Below are positions 15,857-24,769 of a stretch of DNA of 64,000 bases, piece by piece; positions within the stretch are counted from its first letter, which is position 1, and every line of letters begins with the position of its first letter. A program made the translations under genes and the position numbers. Below the pieces are notes generated by a model, which made no database searches, was not told the DNA's origin, and saw only the letters and a list, made by a program, of their open reading frames with translations. The DNA is taken from positions 124,001-188,000 of the forward strand of contig NZ_JASVVV010000003.1 of NCBI RefSeq assembly GCF_030287405.1, read 5' to 3'. Origin of the DNA: Halalkalicoccus sp. NIPERK01 (GTDB taxonomy: Archaea > Halobacteriota > Halobacteria > Halobacteriales > Halalkalicoccaceae).

Positions 15857-16363
15857 GTGCAGCTTCACGTCCGCTACGAGGGCGACGACGACCCCGAGAA
15901 GTGTACGGCCCGCAAGCTCGCCCGGTTCGACCTCGCGGAGCTTCACCGCTCGGACCGGGCGACCCCCTACGGGATCGTGCTCAACCCCCACGCGGAGCAG
16001 GCGCTCTCGCCGGCGGACCGCGAGAAAAGCGCCCGACTCGTCGCGCTCGACTGCTCGTGGGAGAGCGCGGGCGAGGCGCTGTTTTCGATGGCCGGCGAGC
16101 ACCGCGCGCTGCCCTTCCTGGTCGCCGCCAATCCCGTGAACTTCGGCCGGCCGTTTCGCCTCACCACCGTGGAAGCGCTCGCGGCCGGACTGGCCGTCCT
16201 CGGCGAGCGCGAGCACGCCGAGTCGATCCTCTCGAAGTTCCGGTGGGGGCACAGTTTCCTCGAACTCAACGACGAACCCCTCCGCCGGTACGCCGCATGC
16301 GAGGACTCGACCGAGGTCGTGGAGATTCAGGCCGAGTACCTCGACCGCGGCGAGGGTGATTGA
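15857..16363 (+). CDS. Tsr3-like rRNA aminocarboxypropyltransferase
   Basis: A 168-residue protein with a GTG start at 15857 ([20 protein letters not shown] if initiator Met). The [10 protein letters not shown] segment, the DCSW motif ([14 protein letters not shown]) and the block [20 protein letters not shown] are the signature of the DUF367/Tsr3 family. Tsr3 transfers a 3-amino-3-carboxypropyl group from SAM to a pseudouridine-derived base of small-subunit rRNA. The C-terminal [19 protein letters not shown] is also conserved. It acts late in ribosome assembly in the cytoplasm. Confidence 0.9.
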   Translation: MQLHVRYEGDDDPEKCTARKLARFDLAELHRSDRATPYGIVLNPHAEQALSPADREKSARLVALDCSWESAGEALFSMAGEHRALPFLVAANPVNFGRPFRLTTVEALAAGLAVLGEREHAESILSKFRWGHSFLELNDEPLRRYAACEDSTEVVEIQAEYLDRGEGD

Positions 16364-16440
16364 ACGACGCCCCGACACCGCCGATTTATCACTCCGTGTA
16401 TCGAGGACCGATCCATGAGAACCGTCGCCGGAGGCCGCGG

Positions 16441-17406
16441 ATGAGCGAACCGACCCGAGTCGCCATCGCCTGTCAGGGCGGGGGCAGCCACACCGCCTTC
16501 ACCGCGGGCGTGCTCAAGGGCCTGCTCCCCGAACTCGAACCGGAGTTCGAACTCGTCGGGCTGAGCGGCACCTCCGGGGGAGCGCTCTCGGCGTTCGCGG
16601 CGTGGAACGGCCTCTGTACCGACGGCCCCGAGGCGGCCCGCGACCGCCTCGACGCGATCTGGGCCGACATCGCCGCGCGTTCGCCGGTGGAACTGCTGGC
16701 GAACGGGTGGCTCCAGTGGGACGCGACCCTCCGTGCCCGCGGCGCGCCGCTGCCGGAGATCAGCCCCTACGACCTGCCGGCCGCCGAGTGGGGCCAGCGC
16801 CGACTCCGGCGGGTGATCGAGCGGAACATCGAACTCCGTCGGTGTCGGCGGCTGCTCGAACGCGAGGACACGCCCGAACTGGTGATCGGCACGGTCGACG
16901 TCAACAGCGGTCGGTTCGAGACGTTCGTCGACGGCGAGATCACCGCCGACGCGCTGCTGGCCTCGGCGGCGATTCCGACGCTGTTCCCCGCCGTCGAGAT
17001 CGACGGCCACTACCACTGGGACGGCCTCTTCAGCCAGAACCCGCCCGTGAGGGACCTGATGGGCAACCAGCACCCCGACGAGTTGTGGGTGATCCAGATC
17101 AACCCCCAGACCCGCGAGAGCGAACCCCGGACCGTCGAGGAGATCGCCGATCGGCGCAACGAACTCTCGGGCAACATCTCGCTGAACCAGGAACTCCGGT
17201 TCGTCGAGCAGGTAAACGAGTGGGTCGAGGCGGGCTACCTCCCGGAGGAGTTCGTCCACACCGATGTCCGGCGGATCGAACTCGGGCGACGGCTTGGCTA
17301 CCCCTCGAAACTCGACCGCCGCTGGGAGTTCGTCCGTGACCTGATCGAGGCCGGCGAGCGGCGGGCCGCGTCCTTCCTCGGGGACCACCCGTCCGTGGAC
17401 GGGTGA
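16441..17406 (+). CDS. Patatin-like phospholipase
   Basis: A 321-residue protein with the patatin catalytic features: oxyanion loop QGGGSHTAF (residues 12-20), nucleophile elbow GTSGG (Ser45) and catalytic aspartate in HWDGLFSQNP (Asp194). It is a serine hydrolase with a Ser-Asp dyad that removes acyl chains from lipids. Haloarchaeal membrane lipids are ether-linked, so the substrate is probably an esterified lipid or acyl compound. The start at 16441 is chosen because the upstream 27 in-frame residues are proline/arginine-rich. Confidence 0.87.
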   Translation: MSEPTRVAIACQGGGSHTAFTAGVLKGLLPELEPEFELVGLSGTSGGALSAFAAWNGLCTDGPEAARDRLDAIWADIAARSPVELLANGWLQWDATLRARGAPLPEISPYDLPAAEWGQRRLRRVIERNIELRRCRRLLEREDTPELVIGTVDVNSGRFETFVDGEITADALLASAAIPTLFPAVEIDGHYHWDGLFSQNPPVRDLMGNQHPDELWVIQINPQTRESEPRTVEEIADRRNELSGNISLNQELRFVEQVNEWVEAGYLPEEFVHTDVRRIELGRRLGYPSKLDRRWEFVRDLIEAGERRAASFLGDHPSVDG

Positions 17407-17504
17407 TATCCCCACCAGCCGGTACTGAAGAATAGATTTCTTCGATAGGGAATTTTGATTGGAATAGAAATGCTTATCGGGACTTGGTAGACAATACGAC
17501 GACA
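17407..17504 (+). promoter_or_regulatory. AT-rich promoter region of the symporter pair
   Basis: An AT-rich gap with a TATA-like TGCTTATC at 17471-17478, about 28 nt before the ATG at 17505, fitting a leaderless mRNA. Upstream, TTCTTCGATAGGGAATTTTG could hold the BRE or another regulatory site, or the patatin gene terminator. Confidence 0.5.
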
Positions 17505-17717
17505 ATGGTTTCGACGGTCGAACGATACGGCTGGGGTGTGGCGTTCGTCGTGCTCGTCGTCTTCGCCGTGCCGTGGTTCCTATGGGGGGTATCGGACGTC
17601 GTCTGGGGGCTCCCGGTCTGGCTGTGGTGGCACGTCGGTTGGATGGGGCTGGCCTCGCTCGCGTTCTGGTCGTTCTCGCGGCGGGCGTGGGGGCTCTGGA
17701 TCGAGGGGGCGCCGTGA
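17505..17717 (+). CDS. DUF3311 small membrane subunit
   Basis: A 70-residue protein MVSTVERYGWGVAFVVLVVF with two transmembrane helices and tryptophan-rich turns (PWFLWGVSDVVWGLPVWLWW). This is the DUF3311 family, found directly before SSS symporters and thought to act as a small accessory subunit. The stop overlaps the symporter's GTG start (GTGA), so translation is coupled. The ATG at 17505 fits the TATA box better than a TTG upstream. Confidence 0.85.
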   Translation: MVSTVERYGWGVAFVVLVVFAVPWFLWGVSDVVWGLPVWLWWHVGWMGLASLAFWSFSRRAWGLWIEGAP

Positions 17718-19177
17718 GCCTCGCAGTTCAGCTGGGAATCGTCGTCGGCTATCTGGTTCTGGCGCTCCTGATCGGGGTCGCGGCCTATCGGCTGACGGAC
17801 CGGACCGCCGAGGACTACTATCTGGCGAGCCGAACCTTCGGTACGGTCGTCCTCCTGTTTACGACGTTCGCGACCCTGCTGTCGGCGTTCACGTTCTTCG
17901 CCGGGCCCAACACCGCCTACCGGGCGGGACCCGAGTGGATCCTCGTCATGGGCGTCATGGACGGGATAATCTTCGCCGTCCTCTGGTATCTGGTGGGGTA
18001 CAAACAGTGGCTCGTCGGGCGCGAGCACGGCTACCTCACGCTCGGGGAGATGCTCGGGGACCGATTCGGGTCGGATGGTTTGAGAGCGCTGGTCGCCGGG
18101 ATCAGCCTCTTTTGGCTCTTCCCGTACGTGATGCTCCAGCAGATGGGCGCGGGCACCGCGCTCGCGGCGCTGACGGACGGCGCGGTGCCCTACTGGGCCG
18201 GCGCGGGGCTGATCACGCTGTTCATGATCGTCTACGTCGTGCTCGCGGGGATGCGCGGGGTCGCCTGGACCGACACGCTCCAGGGCGCGTTCATGCTCGT
18301 GACCGTCTGGGCGGCCCTCCTGTGGATCCTCGCCGTCGCCGGCGGCCCGTCGGCGGCGACCGCCGAACTCGTCGGCGTCGCCCCCGAGTTCACGGCACTG
18401 GGCGGCGACTTCTACACCCCGGCGTTCGTCGTCACACAGGCCGTCAGCATCGCCTTTGGGGTGGCGATGTTCCCCCAAGTGAATCAGCGCTTCTTCGTCG
18501 CCCGGTCGAGGACGGTGCTCAAGCGGACTTTCGCGCTCTGGCCCGTGCTCGTGCTCGCGCTGTTCGTCCCCGCGTTCATGCTCGGGGCGTGGGCCCGCGG
18601 GCTCGGGATCGAGGCCGCTCCGGGCGCGAACGTCCTGCCCCTGCTTCTCGCGGAGTACACCCCGGTCTGGTTCGCCGCGCTCGTGATCGCGGGGGCGGTC
18701 GCCGCGATGATGTCCTCCTCGGATTCGATGCTGCTGTCGGGGTCGTCGTACTTCACCCGCGACATCTACCGCCCGTTCGTCAACCCCGCCGCGTCGGAAC
18801 GACGCGAGGACCTGTTGGGACGGGTGGGCGTCGCCGTCTTCGCCACCGGGGCGTTCCTCGCGAGCCTCCTCCGGCCCGGAACCCTGTTGGAGGTCGGCGC
18901 GACGGCCTTCGGCGGGTTCGCCCAGCTCGCGCTCCCGGTGATCGTCGCGCTCTACTGGACCGGGACGACCAGAACGGGGATCGCCGCCGGCATCGTCGGC
19001 AGTCAGGCGTTCTATCTGGCGAGCGTCTTCCTCCCGTTCGTGCCGACCGCCTACTGGGGGTGGGGCGCGTCGCTGTTCGGGATGGCGCTCGGACTCGCCC
19101 TGACCCTCGGCGTCTCGCGGGTCACGACGCCCGCCGCGGGCGAGCGACGGGCGATCTACTTCGAGTTCGCGGACTGA
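17714..19177 (+). CDS. Sodium:solute symporter (SSS family)
   Basis: A 487-residue carrier with about 13 membrane helices. The GTG start at 17714 gives MSLAVQLGIVVGYLVLALLI, then DRTAEDYYLASRTFGT, the SSS entry motif. FTFFAGPNTAYRAGPEWILV and AGAVAAMMSSSDSMLLSGSS (helix 8 region, with Ser residues typical of the second sodium site) support sodium coupling. The paired DUF3311 gene suggests a monocarboxylate or amino-acid-type carrier, but the substrate is open. A longer frame starting inside DUF3311 was rejected because of the GTGA overlap. Confidence 0.88.
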   Translation: MSLAVQLGIVVGYLVLALLIGVAAYRLTDRTAEDYYLASRTFGTVVLLFTTFATLLSAFTFFAGPNTAYRAGPEWILVMGVMDGIIFAVLWYLVGYKQWLVGREHGYLTLGEMLGDRFGSDGLRALVAGISLFWLFPYVMLQQMGAGTALAALTDGAVPYWAGAGLITLFMIVYVVLAGMRGVAWTDTLQGAFMLVTVWAALLWILAVAGGPSAATAELVGVAPEFTALGGDFYTPAFVVTQAVSIAFGVAMFPQVNQRFFVARSRTVLKRTFALWPVLVLALFVPAFMLGAWARGLGIEAAPGANVLPLLLAEYTPVWFAALVIAGAVAAMMSSSDSMLLSGSSYFTRDIYRPFVNPAASERREDLLGRVGVAVFATGAFLASLLRPGTLLEVGATAFGGFAQLALPVIVALYWTGTTRTGIAAGIVGSQAFYLASVFLPFVPTAYWGWGASLFGMALGLALTLGVSRVTTPAAGERRAIYFEFAD

Positions 19178-19218
19178 CGGGAGAGAAGCCTTAACTACGC
19201 CGGGAGAAAAACGGGGGT

Positions 19219-19368
19219 ATGGCTTCATTCGACACCGCGGAGCGTCGGACTCTGCACAAACAGATCTGCATGAAGTGCAACGCGCGCAACCCACAGGACG
19301 CCGAGCGCTGCCGGAAGTGTGGGTACGGAAACCTCCGGCCCAAGGCCACGGAACGACGCTCCGTCTAA
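19219..19368 (+). CDS. rpl40e: 50S ribosomal protein L40e
   Basis: A 49-residue basic zinc-finger protein: [20 protein letters not shown], then [20 protein letters not shown]. The two CxxC pairs (Cys17/20 and 31/34) bind zinc. This is the archaeal/eukaryal L40e of the large subunit. A short stretch of about 40 nt separates it from the symporter stop. Repeat copy 4 begins just after its stop. Confidence 0.96.
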   Translation: MASFDTAERRTLHKQICMKCNARNPQDAERCRKCGYGNLRPKATERRSV

Positions 19369-19383
19369 ACACGGACCTTTCGT

Positions 19384-19475
19384 ACGGACCGTTTTCATCG
19401 TCGGGTGTGCTCACTTCGTTCGCACACCGCTCCTCGAAAAATCTCCTCCAAAAAGCCGGACTCGCTTCGCTCGTC
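19384..19475 (-). repeat. Dispersed repeat, copy 4 (inverted orientation)
   Basis: The forward strand reads GGACCGTTTTCATCGTCGGG, a GTGTGC/GCACAC hairpin with a TTCG-rich centre, then CTCCTCGAAAAATCTCCTCC and AAAAAGCC. This is the reverse complement of copy 5 at 20254-20362. The two inverted copies bracket tRNA-Leu and the AT-rich orphan gene. Confidence 0.75.
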
Positions 19476-19568
19476 CGGTCCGCTACCGCCGTGGTTCTGT
19501 GGAAGAAATTGAAAACCGTAGTTCCGGACCGAAACGCACTTTTGAGCGACGGAGAGAGAACAGTACGC

Positions 19569-19653
19569 GCGAGGGTGGCTGAGCATGGCCAAAAGTGGCG
19601 GGCTTAAGACCCGCTCCCGTAGGGGTTCGAGGGTTCAAATCCCTTCCCTCGCA
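19569..19653 (+). tRNA. tRNA-Leu (anticodon UAA)
   Basis: An 85-nt type II tRNA. The acceptor arms GCGAGGG (19569-19575) and CCCTCGC (19646-19652) pair perfectly, with discriminator A and no encoded CCA. The anticodon loop in GGGCTTAAGACCC gives UAA. The long variable arm is consistent with leucine. The T-arm has GGTTCAAATCC. It lies between L40e and an AT-rich region. Confidence 0.95.
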
Positions 19654-19801
19654 TAACTGCCGCTCGTGAGTTTGTTCGCGGCAGTTCTCGAATAATGTAT
19701 TAAAGTAGCCGGGGACGCACAGCGAAGCGAGCATTTCCCGCCGTAATTTAAATAGTAATAATATTCCTAGGAGTATGTCTGTTGTAGCCGTTATCAGCTA
19801 T
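19654..19801. other. AT-rich gap, no gene seen
   Basis: Base composition drops sharply after the tRNA (for example TAATTTAAATAGTAATAATA near 19743). It holds a CTAG site at 19767. I see no ORF and no repeat of the tRNA 3' end here. Confidence 0.4.
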
Positions 19802-20338
19802 TTACCCGCTGAGTTCCAGAAGAAATTCAATTAAAAGCCCACTGAGTGTCAATAATGCACCATACCATTGGCTGACGGTACTACGTACCAGTGCCTGCAT
19901 CTGATGGTCGGGACCGTCGAAAGTTTTAGTTATATGAGACTGTACTCTACCTAATCCATTTATTATATGATAAAATATAATAGCTGCTCCGGACAATGTC
20001 AACAAAGAACCATACGCCTTCCGTGAAAACCTAAGAAAACATACGAATACTATACTCAGAAATGGCGTGAGAAAATACAACCGTTTAACGAATACATCTT
20101 CAAACTCACTAATCAGATCTTCGGATATTTTTAAGGAGGTTGTGTTAACCACGACCCACTCAATTATTGTTCTGAATTTATCCATTGTATATAAAAACAC
20201 AACAGTACTAATTAGTATTAATATCCCAATTCCTCCGTTGATTATGTAGTGGACCGCGAGCGCTCCGCGCTCGCGGCTTTTTGGAGGAGATTTTTCGAGG
20301 AGTGATGCCCGCAGCACGCCGGAGGCGTGCGAGGACAC
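19802..20338 (-). CDS. Orphan AT-rich membrane protein
   Basis: A reverse-strand ORF of up to 178 residues with AT-rich codons, unlike its neighbours. Hydrophobic segments are at GGIGILILISTVVFLY, YFLTPFLSIVFVCFLRF, YGSLLTLSGAAIIFYHI and YGALLTLSGLLIEFLLE. The last two share the motif YGxLLTLSGxxIxF, an internal repeat. The first 31 or so residues are encoded by repeat copy 5, so the true start is uncertain: GTG 20200 or ATG 20185 would drop the first helix. No family recognised. It was probably acquired horizontally. Confidence 0.45.
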   Translation of the reverse strand: MSSHASGVLRASLLEKSPPKSRERGALAVHYIINGGIGILILISTVVFLYTMDKFRTIIEWVVVNTTSLKISEDLISEFEDVFVKRLYFLTPFLSIVFVCFLRFSRKAYGSLLTLSGAAIIFYHIINGLGRVQSHITKTFDGPDHQMQALVRSTVSQWYGALLTLSGLLIEFLLELSG

Positions 20339-20362
20339 CCGACGATGAAAAAGGTCCGCTAG
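20254..20362 (+). repeat. Dispersed repeat, copy 5, with two hairpins
   Basis: A perfect 9-bp stem CCGCGAGCG/CGCTCGCGG (20254-20276) is followed by GCTTTTTGGAGGAGATTTTT, a second perfect hairpin with stems GCACGCC/GGCGTGC and loop GGA (20314-20330), and then GACGATGAAAAAGGTCCGC. The end overlaps the phoU stop. It is the most complete copy of the family. Confidence 0.75.
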
Positions 20363-21039
20363 AAGAGCAGTTCGTCGTCGTTCTCGACCATGTAGAGGGT
20401 GCGCGCGGAGATATTTACCGCATGATCGCCGACGCGTTCGAGGTCCCGGATCGTCAGCAGCAGGCGCGAGACGTCCTGGAGCATCTCCTCGACCTCCTCC
20501 TCGTCGGTGCCGTCGCCGAGTTCCGTCTCGATCAGGTCCCGGACGACCACCTCGCTCGCGCGCTCACAGCGCTCGTCCAACTCGTCGTCGCGCTCCGCGA
20601 TCTCGTAGCAGGCCCCGACGTCCTCCTCGGCGTAGGCGGTCAGCGCCGCCTCGATCATCTCGAGGGTCATCGCCCCGATTCCCTGGACGTCCACGTCGGG
20701 GAACAGGTCGCGGGTGGCCTGTTTGGTGTACTTCCCGAGGTTGGTCGCGAGGTCCGCGATCCGTTCGAGGTCGGTGATGATCTTGAACGAGGCGGCGATG
20801 AACCGGAGGTCGCCCGCGACCGGCTGTTGGAGCGCGATCAGGTCCGTACACTCGCGCTCGAGTTCGAGGTACATCTCGTTGACCTCGGCGTCGCGGGTGA
20901 TGACCTCCTCGGCCAGCTCCTCGTCCTTGTCCTCGAGCGCCGCGAGCCCCATGCGCAGGCGTTCCTGGACCACCTCGCCCATATACAGTACGTCCTCGCG
21001 CAACTCGTCGAGCTTCTGTTGGTATTCCTTCCGAGCCAT
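20359..21039 (-). CDS. phoU: Phosphate signalling protein PhoU
   Basis: A 226-residue all-helical protein with two PhoU domains. Conserved acidic metal-binding patches are visible: TDLERIADLATNLGKY (about residues 89-104) and IRDLERVGDHAVNISARTLY near the end. PhoU restrains the Pst transporter and links it to phosphate signalling. It is the last gene of the leftward pst operon and starts 2 nt after the pstB stop. Its TAG stop touches repeat copy 5. Confidence 0.94.
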   Translation of the reverse strand: MARKEYQQKLDELREDVLYMGEVVQERLRMGLAALEDKDEELAEEVITRDAEVNEMYLELERECTDLIALQQPVAGDLRFIAASFKIITDLERIADLATNLGKYTKQATRDLFPDVDVQGIGAMTLEMIEAALTAYAEEDVGACYEIAERDDELDERCERASEVVVRDLIETELGDGTDEEEVEEMLQDVSRLLLTIRDLERVGDHAVNISARTLYMVENDDELLF

Positions 21040-21041
21040 TC

Positions 21042-21917
21042 TTATCCGAACTTACCCGTGATGTAGTCTTCAACCCGTTGGTTCTCGGGGTTTTCGAAGA
21101 TGCGGTTGGTGTCGCCGAACTCGACGAGCTCCCCACCGGTCAAGAAGACGGCGGTCTTATCCGAAATTCGTGCCGCCTGCTGCATGTTGTGCGTGACGAT
21201 CACCACCGTGTAATCCCGGGCGAGTTCCTCGATCAGGTCCTCGATCTGGCTGGTCGCGACCGGGTCCAGCGCGCTCGCGGGCTCGTCCATCAGGATGACT
21301 TCGGGGTCGGGCGCGATCGCCCGCGCGATACACAACCGCTGTTGCTGGCCGCCCGAGAGGTCCAGCCCGGAGGACTCGAGTTTGTCCTTGACTTCGTCCC
21401 AGAGCGCCGCGCGTTTGAGCGCGGTCTCGATCGCCTCGTCGGTGACCGTCTCACCCTGGACCTTCAGCCCGTAGGCGACGTTCTCGCGGATGGATTTGGG
21501 GAACGGGTTGGGTTTCTGGAAGACCATGCCGATCCTCCGTCGGAGGGCGACGGGGTCGACGTCCTCGTCGTAGACGTTCTTGCCGCGAAACAGGAGTTCG
21601 CCCTCGACATGGGCGACGTCGATCAGATCGTTCATGCGGTTGATCGAGCGCAGGAACGTGGATTTGCCACAGCCGGAGGGGCCGATGATCGCCGTGACCT
21701 GTTTTTCGGGGATCTCCATCGTGGTGGGCTGGAGGGCCTGTTCGTCGCCGTAGTAGACGGCCAGATCCCGGCTCTCGACGACGGTTCGTGCCGTCGAGGA
21801 GTCCTCCCGCGTGCTCGACTGTGCCTGTGCCTCCGAGAATCCGCCGGGATCCGGACTCGCCGAGGCGGTCGTTCCGTCGCTTTCGTCCGGATCCGATGTC
21901 GTCATGTCTCGTGTCAT
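21042..21917 (-). CDS. pstB: Phosphate ABC transporter ATP-binding protein
   Basis: A 291-residue ABC ATPase: Walker [10 protein letters not shown] (79-87), signature [14 protein letters not shown], Walker [15 protein letters not shown] and switch His in [26 protein letters not shown] is typical of PstB. It carries an unusual N-terminal extension of about 45 Ser/Thr/Asp-rich residues before the ABC fold. The ATG at 21917 sits in TAATG with the pstA stop. An ATG at 21905 is an alternative. Confidence 0.93.
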   Translation of the reverse strand: MTRDMTTSDPDESDGTTASASPDPGGFSEAQAQSSTREDSSTARTVVESRDLAVYYGDEQALQPTTMEIPEKQVTAIIGPSGCGKSTFLRSINRMNDLIDVAHVEGELLFRGKNVYDEDVDPVALRRRIGMVFQKPNPFPKSIRENVAYGLKVQGETVTDEAIETALKRAALWDEVKDKLESSGLDLSGGQQQRLCIARAIAPDPEVILMDEPASALDPVATSQIEDLIEELARDYTVVIVTHNMQQAARISDKTAVFLTGGELVEFGDTNRIFENPENQRVEDYITGKFG

Positions 21918-22801
21918 TATGAGCGTTCCGTCTGATACTTGTTGCGGATGAGTATCGCGATCGAGTTGATCGAGAGCAGTACCACCAGCAGCGTCACGAC
22001 GCCCGCCGAGACCACGCCGTACTGGAAGGCCGTGTCGGGGTAGCTCGACCAGGTGTAGATCTGCATCGGCATCGCGCTGAACTTCGCGAAGAGGCCGTCG
22101 GGTACGCCGAACACCGTCGTCGGAACGCCGATCATGATCAGCGGCGCGGTCTCGCCGATCGCCCGCCCGAGCGCGAGGATCGTCCCGGTCATGATCCCCG
22201 GTAGCGACCGGGGCAGGACGACGTTCCGGATCGTCTGGCGCTTGGTCGCGCCCATCCCGTAGGAGGCCTGCCGCAGGGAGTCCGGCACCGACCGGATCGC
22301 CTCCTGTGCGGAGATGATGACGATCGGCAGGATCAGCAGCGACACCGTGAACGCGGCGACCAGCAGGGTGCCGTACCCGAAACTGAGCAGCTGGACGAAC
22401 AGCCCCAGCCCCAACAGTCCGTAGACCACCGAGGGAACCCCCGCGAGGTTCGCGATGTTGAGCTGGATGAACCGCGTCAGGCGGCCGTCCGAGGCGTACT
22501 CCTCGAGGTAGATCGCCGCGCCCACGCCGAGCGGGAACGTGACCAGCGCGATCAGCAGCATCAGGACGATCGACCCGACGAGCGCCGGGAACAGCCCCGC
22601 CTCCTCGGGGAGCGGATGGGGCGGGCTCGTGAGGAACTGCCAGTCGAGCCAGCCGACGGCGTCGACGGTGACGTACGCCAGCAACACCCCGAGCGTGACG
22701 ACGCCGAACAGCGCCGCCGCCAGCGTCACGTACTTGAACACCCCGTCCTTCCACCGGCTGACCTCGCCGAAGTCGGTTCGTGTTTCGGTTTCGGCGGCCA
22801 T
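21917..22801 (-). CDS. pstA: Phosphate ABC transporter permease PstA
   Basis: A 294-residue permease with six transmembrane helices and the cytoplasmic EAA loop [20 protein letters not shown], which docks to Pst[21 protein letters not shown] is a conserved PstA stretch. The first about 25 residues are cytoplasmic. Its ATG (22799-22801) follows the pstC stop at once, and its own stop overlaps pstB (TAATG), so the genes are translated as a unit. Confidence 0.93.
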   Translation of the reverse strand: MAAETETRTDFGEVSRWKDGVFKYVTLAAALFGVVTLGVLLAYVTVDAVGWLDWQFLTSPPHPLPEEAGLFPALVGSIVLMLLIALVTFPLGVGAAIYLEEYASDGRLTRFIQLNIANLAGVPSVVYGLLGLGLFVQLLSFGYGTLLVAAFTVSLLILPIVIISAQEAIRSVPDSLRQASYGMGATKRQTIRNVVLPRSLPGIMTGTILALGRAIGETAPLIMIGVPTTVFGVPDGLFAKFSAMPMQIYTWSSYPDTAFQYGVVSAGVVTLLVVLLSINSIAILIRNKYQTERS

Positions 22802-23736
22802 TATCGGTACTCCTCCCGGTAGCGCGAGGCCACCCACTCGCTTATCAGGTTCATGGCGAAGGTGATGACGAACAGCGTCAATCCGACCGCGAAGAGGCTC
22901 CGGTAGGCCAGCGACTGGCCGGTCACGTCGCTCGCGCCCAACTGGACCATCGCGGCGGTCATCGTCTGGATCGAGTCGAGGAAGATCCCCGCCGGATCCG
23001 TGAGATCGACCAGCCGCGGCGTGTTGCCCGCCGCGATGGTGACCGCCATCGTCTCGCCGATCGCGCGGCTGAGCGCGAGGATGTACGAGGAGGCGATCCC
23101 CGAGACCGACGCGGGGACGACGACGCTCGTCGAGACCGTAAATCGCGTCGCGCCCAGCCCATACCCCGCCTCCCGAAGCGAGTCGGGCACCGAACTCATC
23201 GCGTCCTCGCTGATCGAGGAGACCATCGGGATGATCATGATGCCGACGATGATCGAGGCGGAAAGCGCGTTGAACGTGCTGATCGTCGGGAAGACGACGC
23301 TCAGCGCGGGCGTGACGTACACCAGCGCGAAGTAGCCATACACCACGGTCGGCACGCCCGCGAGCACCTCGATCGCGGGTTTCAGCACCGACCGGGCGCG
23401 GTCGCTCGCGTACTCCGCGAGGTAGATCGCCGTCAGCAGTCCGACCGGCAGCGCGATCGCCGCGGCGCCGAAGGTGATGACGAGCGTCCCGGTGACCAGC
23501 GGGAGCACGCCGAAGCTGACGGGCTCGTTCGCCGGGCTCCACGTCGTCCCGGTCAGGAACGCGATCGGGGAGACCTCCGCGAAGAACGTGAGCGCGTCCG
23601 AAAGCAGCGTCACGACGATGGCGAGGGTCGTGAGGATCGACAGCAACGCACAGACGAAAAAGACCGCCCGATAGGCGAACTCGCGGGTGTTCTGCCCGCT
23701 CCGCCGCGAGAGGTCGGGGGCCGTCGTGTCGCTCAT
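22801..23736 (-). CDS. pstC: Phosphate ABC transporter permease PstC
   Basis: A 311-residue permease with six transmembrane helices. [20 protein letters not shown] and the EAA loop [20 protein letters not shown] mark PstC. The periplasmic-side loop after helix 1 ([18 protein letters not shown]) is usual for the subunit. The ATG (23734-23736) overlaps the stop of a 21-codon ORF that in turn overlaps pstS. Confidence 0.93.
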   Translation of the reverse strand: MSDTTAPDLSRRSGQNTREFAYRAVFFVCALLSILTTLAIVVTLLSDALTFFAEVSPIAFLTGTTWSPANEPVSFGVLPLVTGTLVITFGAAAIALPVGLLTAIYLAEYASDRARSVLKPAIEVLAGVPTVVYGYFALVYVTPALSVVFPTISTFNALSASIIVGIMIIPMVSSISEDAMSSVPDSLREAGYGLGATRFTVSTSVVVPASVSGIASSYILALSRAIGETMAVTIAAGNTPRLVDLTDPAGIFLDSIQTMTAAMVQLGASDVTGQSLAYRSLFAVGLTLFVITFAMNLISEWVASRYREEYR

Positions 23737-23798
23737 CGCCGCGTCACCTCCGGCCGTGGTCGATACGCCCGGTCGGCCGTCGTCTCGAACCCGGTCAT
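23733..23798 (-). CDS. 21-residue ORF bridging pstS and pstC
   Basis: ATG 23796-23798 overlaps the pstS stop as ATGA, and its TGA stop overlaps the pstC ATG as ATGA. The peptide is [20 protein letters not shown] plus R. Two exact four-base overlaps make a continuous chain of reading frames from pstS to pstC. It may exist to couple translation across the gap, or encode a micro-protein. No conservation can be tested here. Confidence 0.4.
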   Translation of the reverse strand: MTGFETTADRAYRPRPEVTRR

Positions 23799-24769
23799 GC
23801 GACGTCCTCCAGTGCCGCGTCGAGGCGTTCTAGGTCCTCGTCGCGTTCCTCCTCGGTGATCGGGACGTACCCGACGTCGGCGACGAGGTCGGTCGCCGCC
23901 TTCTCGATGAAGTACCGGACGAACTTCTCGACGGCGGGGTTCGAGAGCGACCCCTTCGCGGCGTACGTGAACAGCGGCCGCGAGAGCGGCTGGTACTCGC
24001 CGGCCTGGGCCGTCTCGAGGCTCGGCTCGACGCAGCCCTCGCCGCCGTCGACGGCCAGCGCCTTGATCGCGTCCGGGTTCTCGCTGTAGTACGAGAAGCC
24101 GAAATACCCCATCGCGTACGGCGACCCCCGGACGCCCCGGACGATGGTCCGGTCCTTCTCGGTGCCCGCGTAGTCGTTGCGGTGGTTCGCGTCCTCGCCG
24201 ATGACGGTCTCGCGGAAGTAATCGAAGGTGCCGCTGACCGTGTCGGCCCCGTAGAGGTCGAACTCCTCGTCGGGCCAGTCCTCGCGGACGTCGCTCCAGC
24301 GCTCGGCCCCGTCCGCCCGCCAGATCTGCCGGAGTTCGTCGATCGTCACGCAGTCGACCCAGTCGGCCTCCGGGTTCACGACCACGGTCAGCGCGTCCGT
24401 TCCGACGGTGAACTCGATCGGCTCGACCCCGTTGGTGCTACACTGGGTCCGTTCGTCCTCCTCGATGGGCCGGCTGGCGTTGTTGAGGTCCGTCATCCCC
24501 GGACAGAAGAAGTTCGAGAACCCGCCGCCGCTGCCGGTCTGACTGACCGAGACGTTGATGTCCGGGTTCTCCTGGACGAAGTCCGATGCGATCGCCTCCG
24601 CGATCGGGAAGACGGTGCTGCTCCCGGCGATGTTCACCTCTTCGGGCTCGTCGCTCGCCACCCGTGTGCATCCGGCGAGTCCGATCGCGCCCGACGCTCC
24701 CATCGCCGCCAAAAGATCGCGCCTAGAGACGGAGCGTGTCGGCCACCCCGATGTGTCTCTCGACATCAC
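23795..24769 (-). CDS. pstS: Phosphate-binding lipoprotein PstS
   Basis: A 324-residue substrate-binding protein. The N-terminus SVSRRDLLAAMGASGAIGLA has a twin-arginine motif (Arg16-Arg17) and a lipobox LAGC (Cys34), so it is exported folded by Tat and lipid-anchored. Phosphate-binding motifs follow: NIAGSSTVFPIAEAIASDF, QTGSGGGFSNF, ASRPIEEDE and SGTFDYFRETV. It delivers phosphate to PstCA. First gene of the operon. Confidence 0.94.
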   Translation of the reverse strand: MMSRDTSGWPTRSVSRRDLLAAMGASGAIGLAGCTRVASDEPEEVNIAGSSTVFPIAEAIASDFVQENPDINVSVSQTGSGGGFSNFFCPGMTDLNNASRPIEEDERTQCSTNGVEPIEFTVGTDALTVVVNPEADWVDCVTIDELRQIWRADGAERWSDVREDWPDEEFDLYGADTVSGTFDYFRETVIGEDANHRNDYAGTEKDRTIVRGVRGSPYAMGYFGFSYYSENPDAIKALAVDGGEGCVEPSLETAQAGEYQPLSRPLFTYAAKGSLSNPAVEKFVRYFIEKAATDLVADVGYVPITEEERDEDLERLDAALEDVA

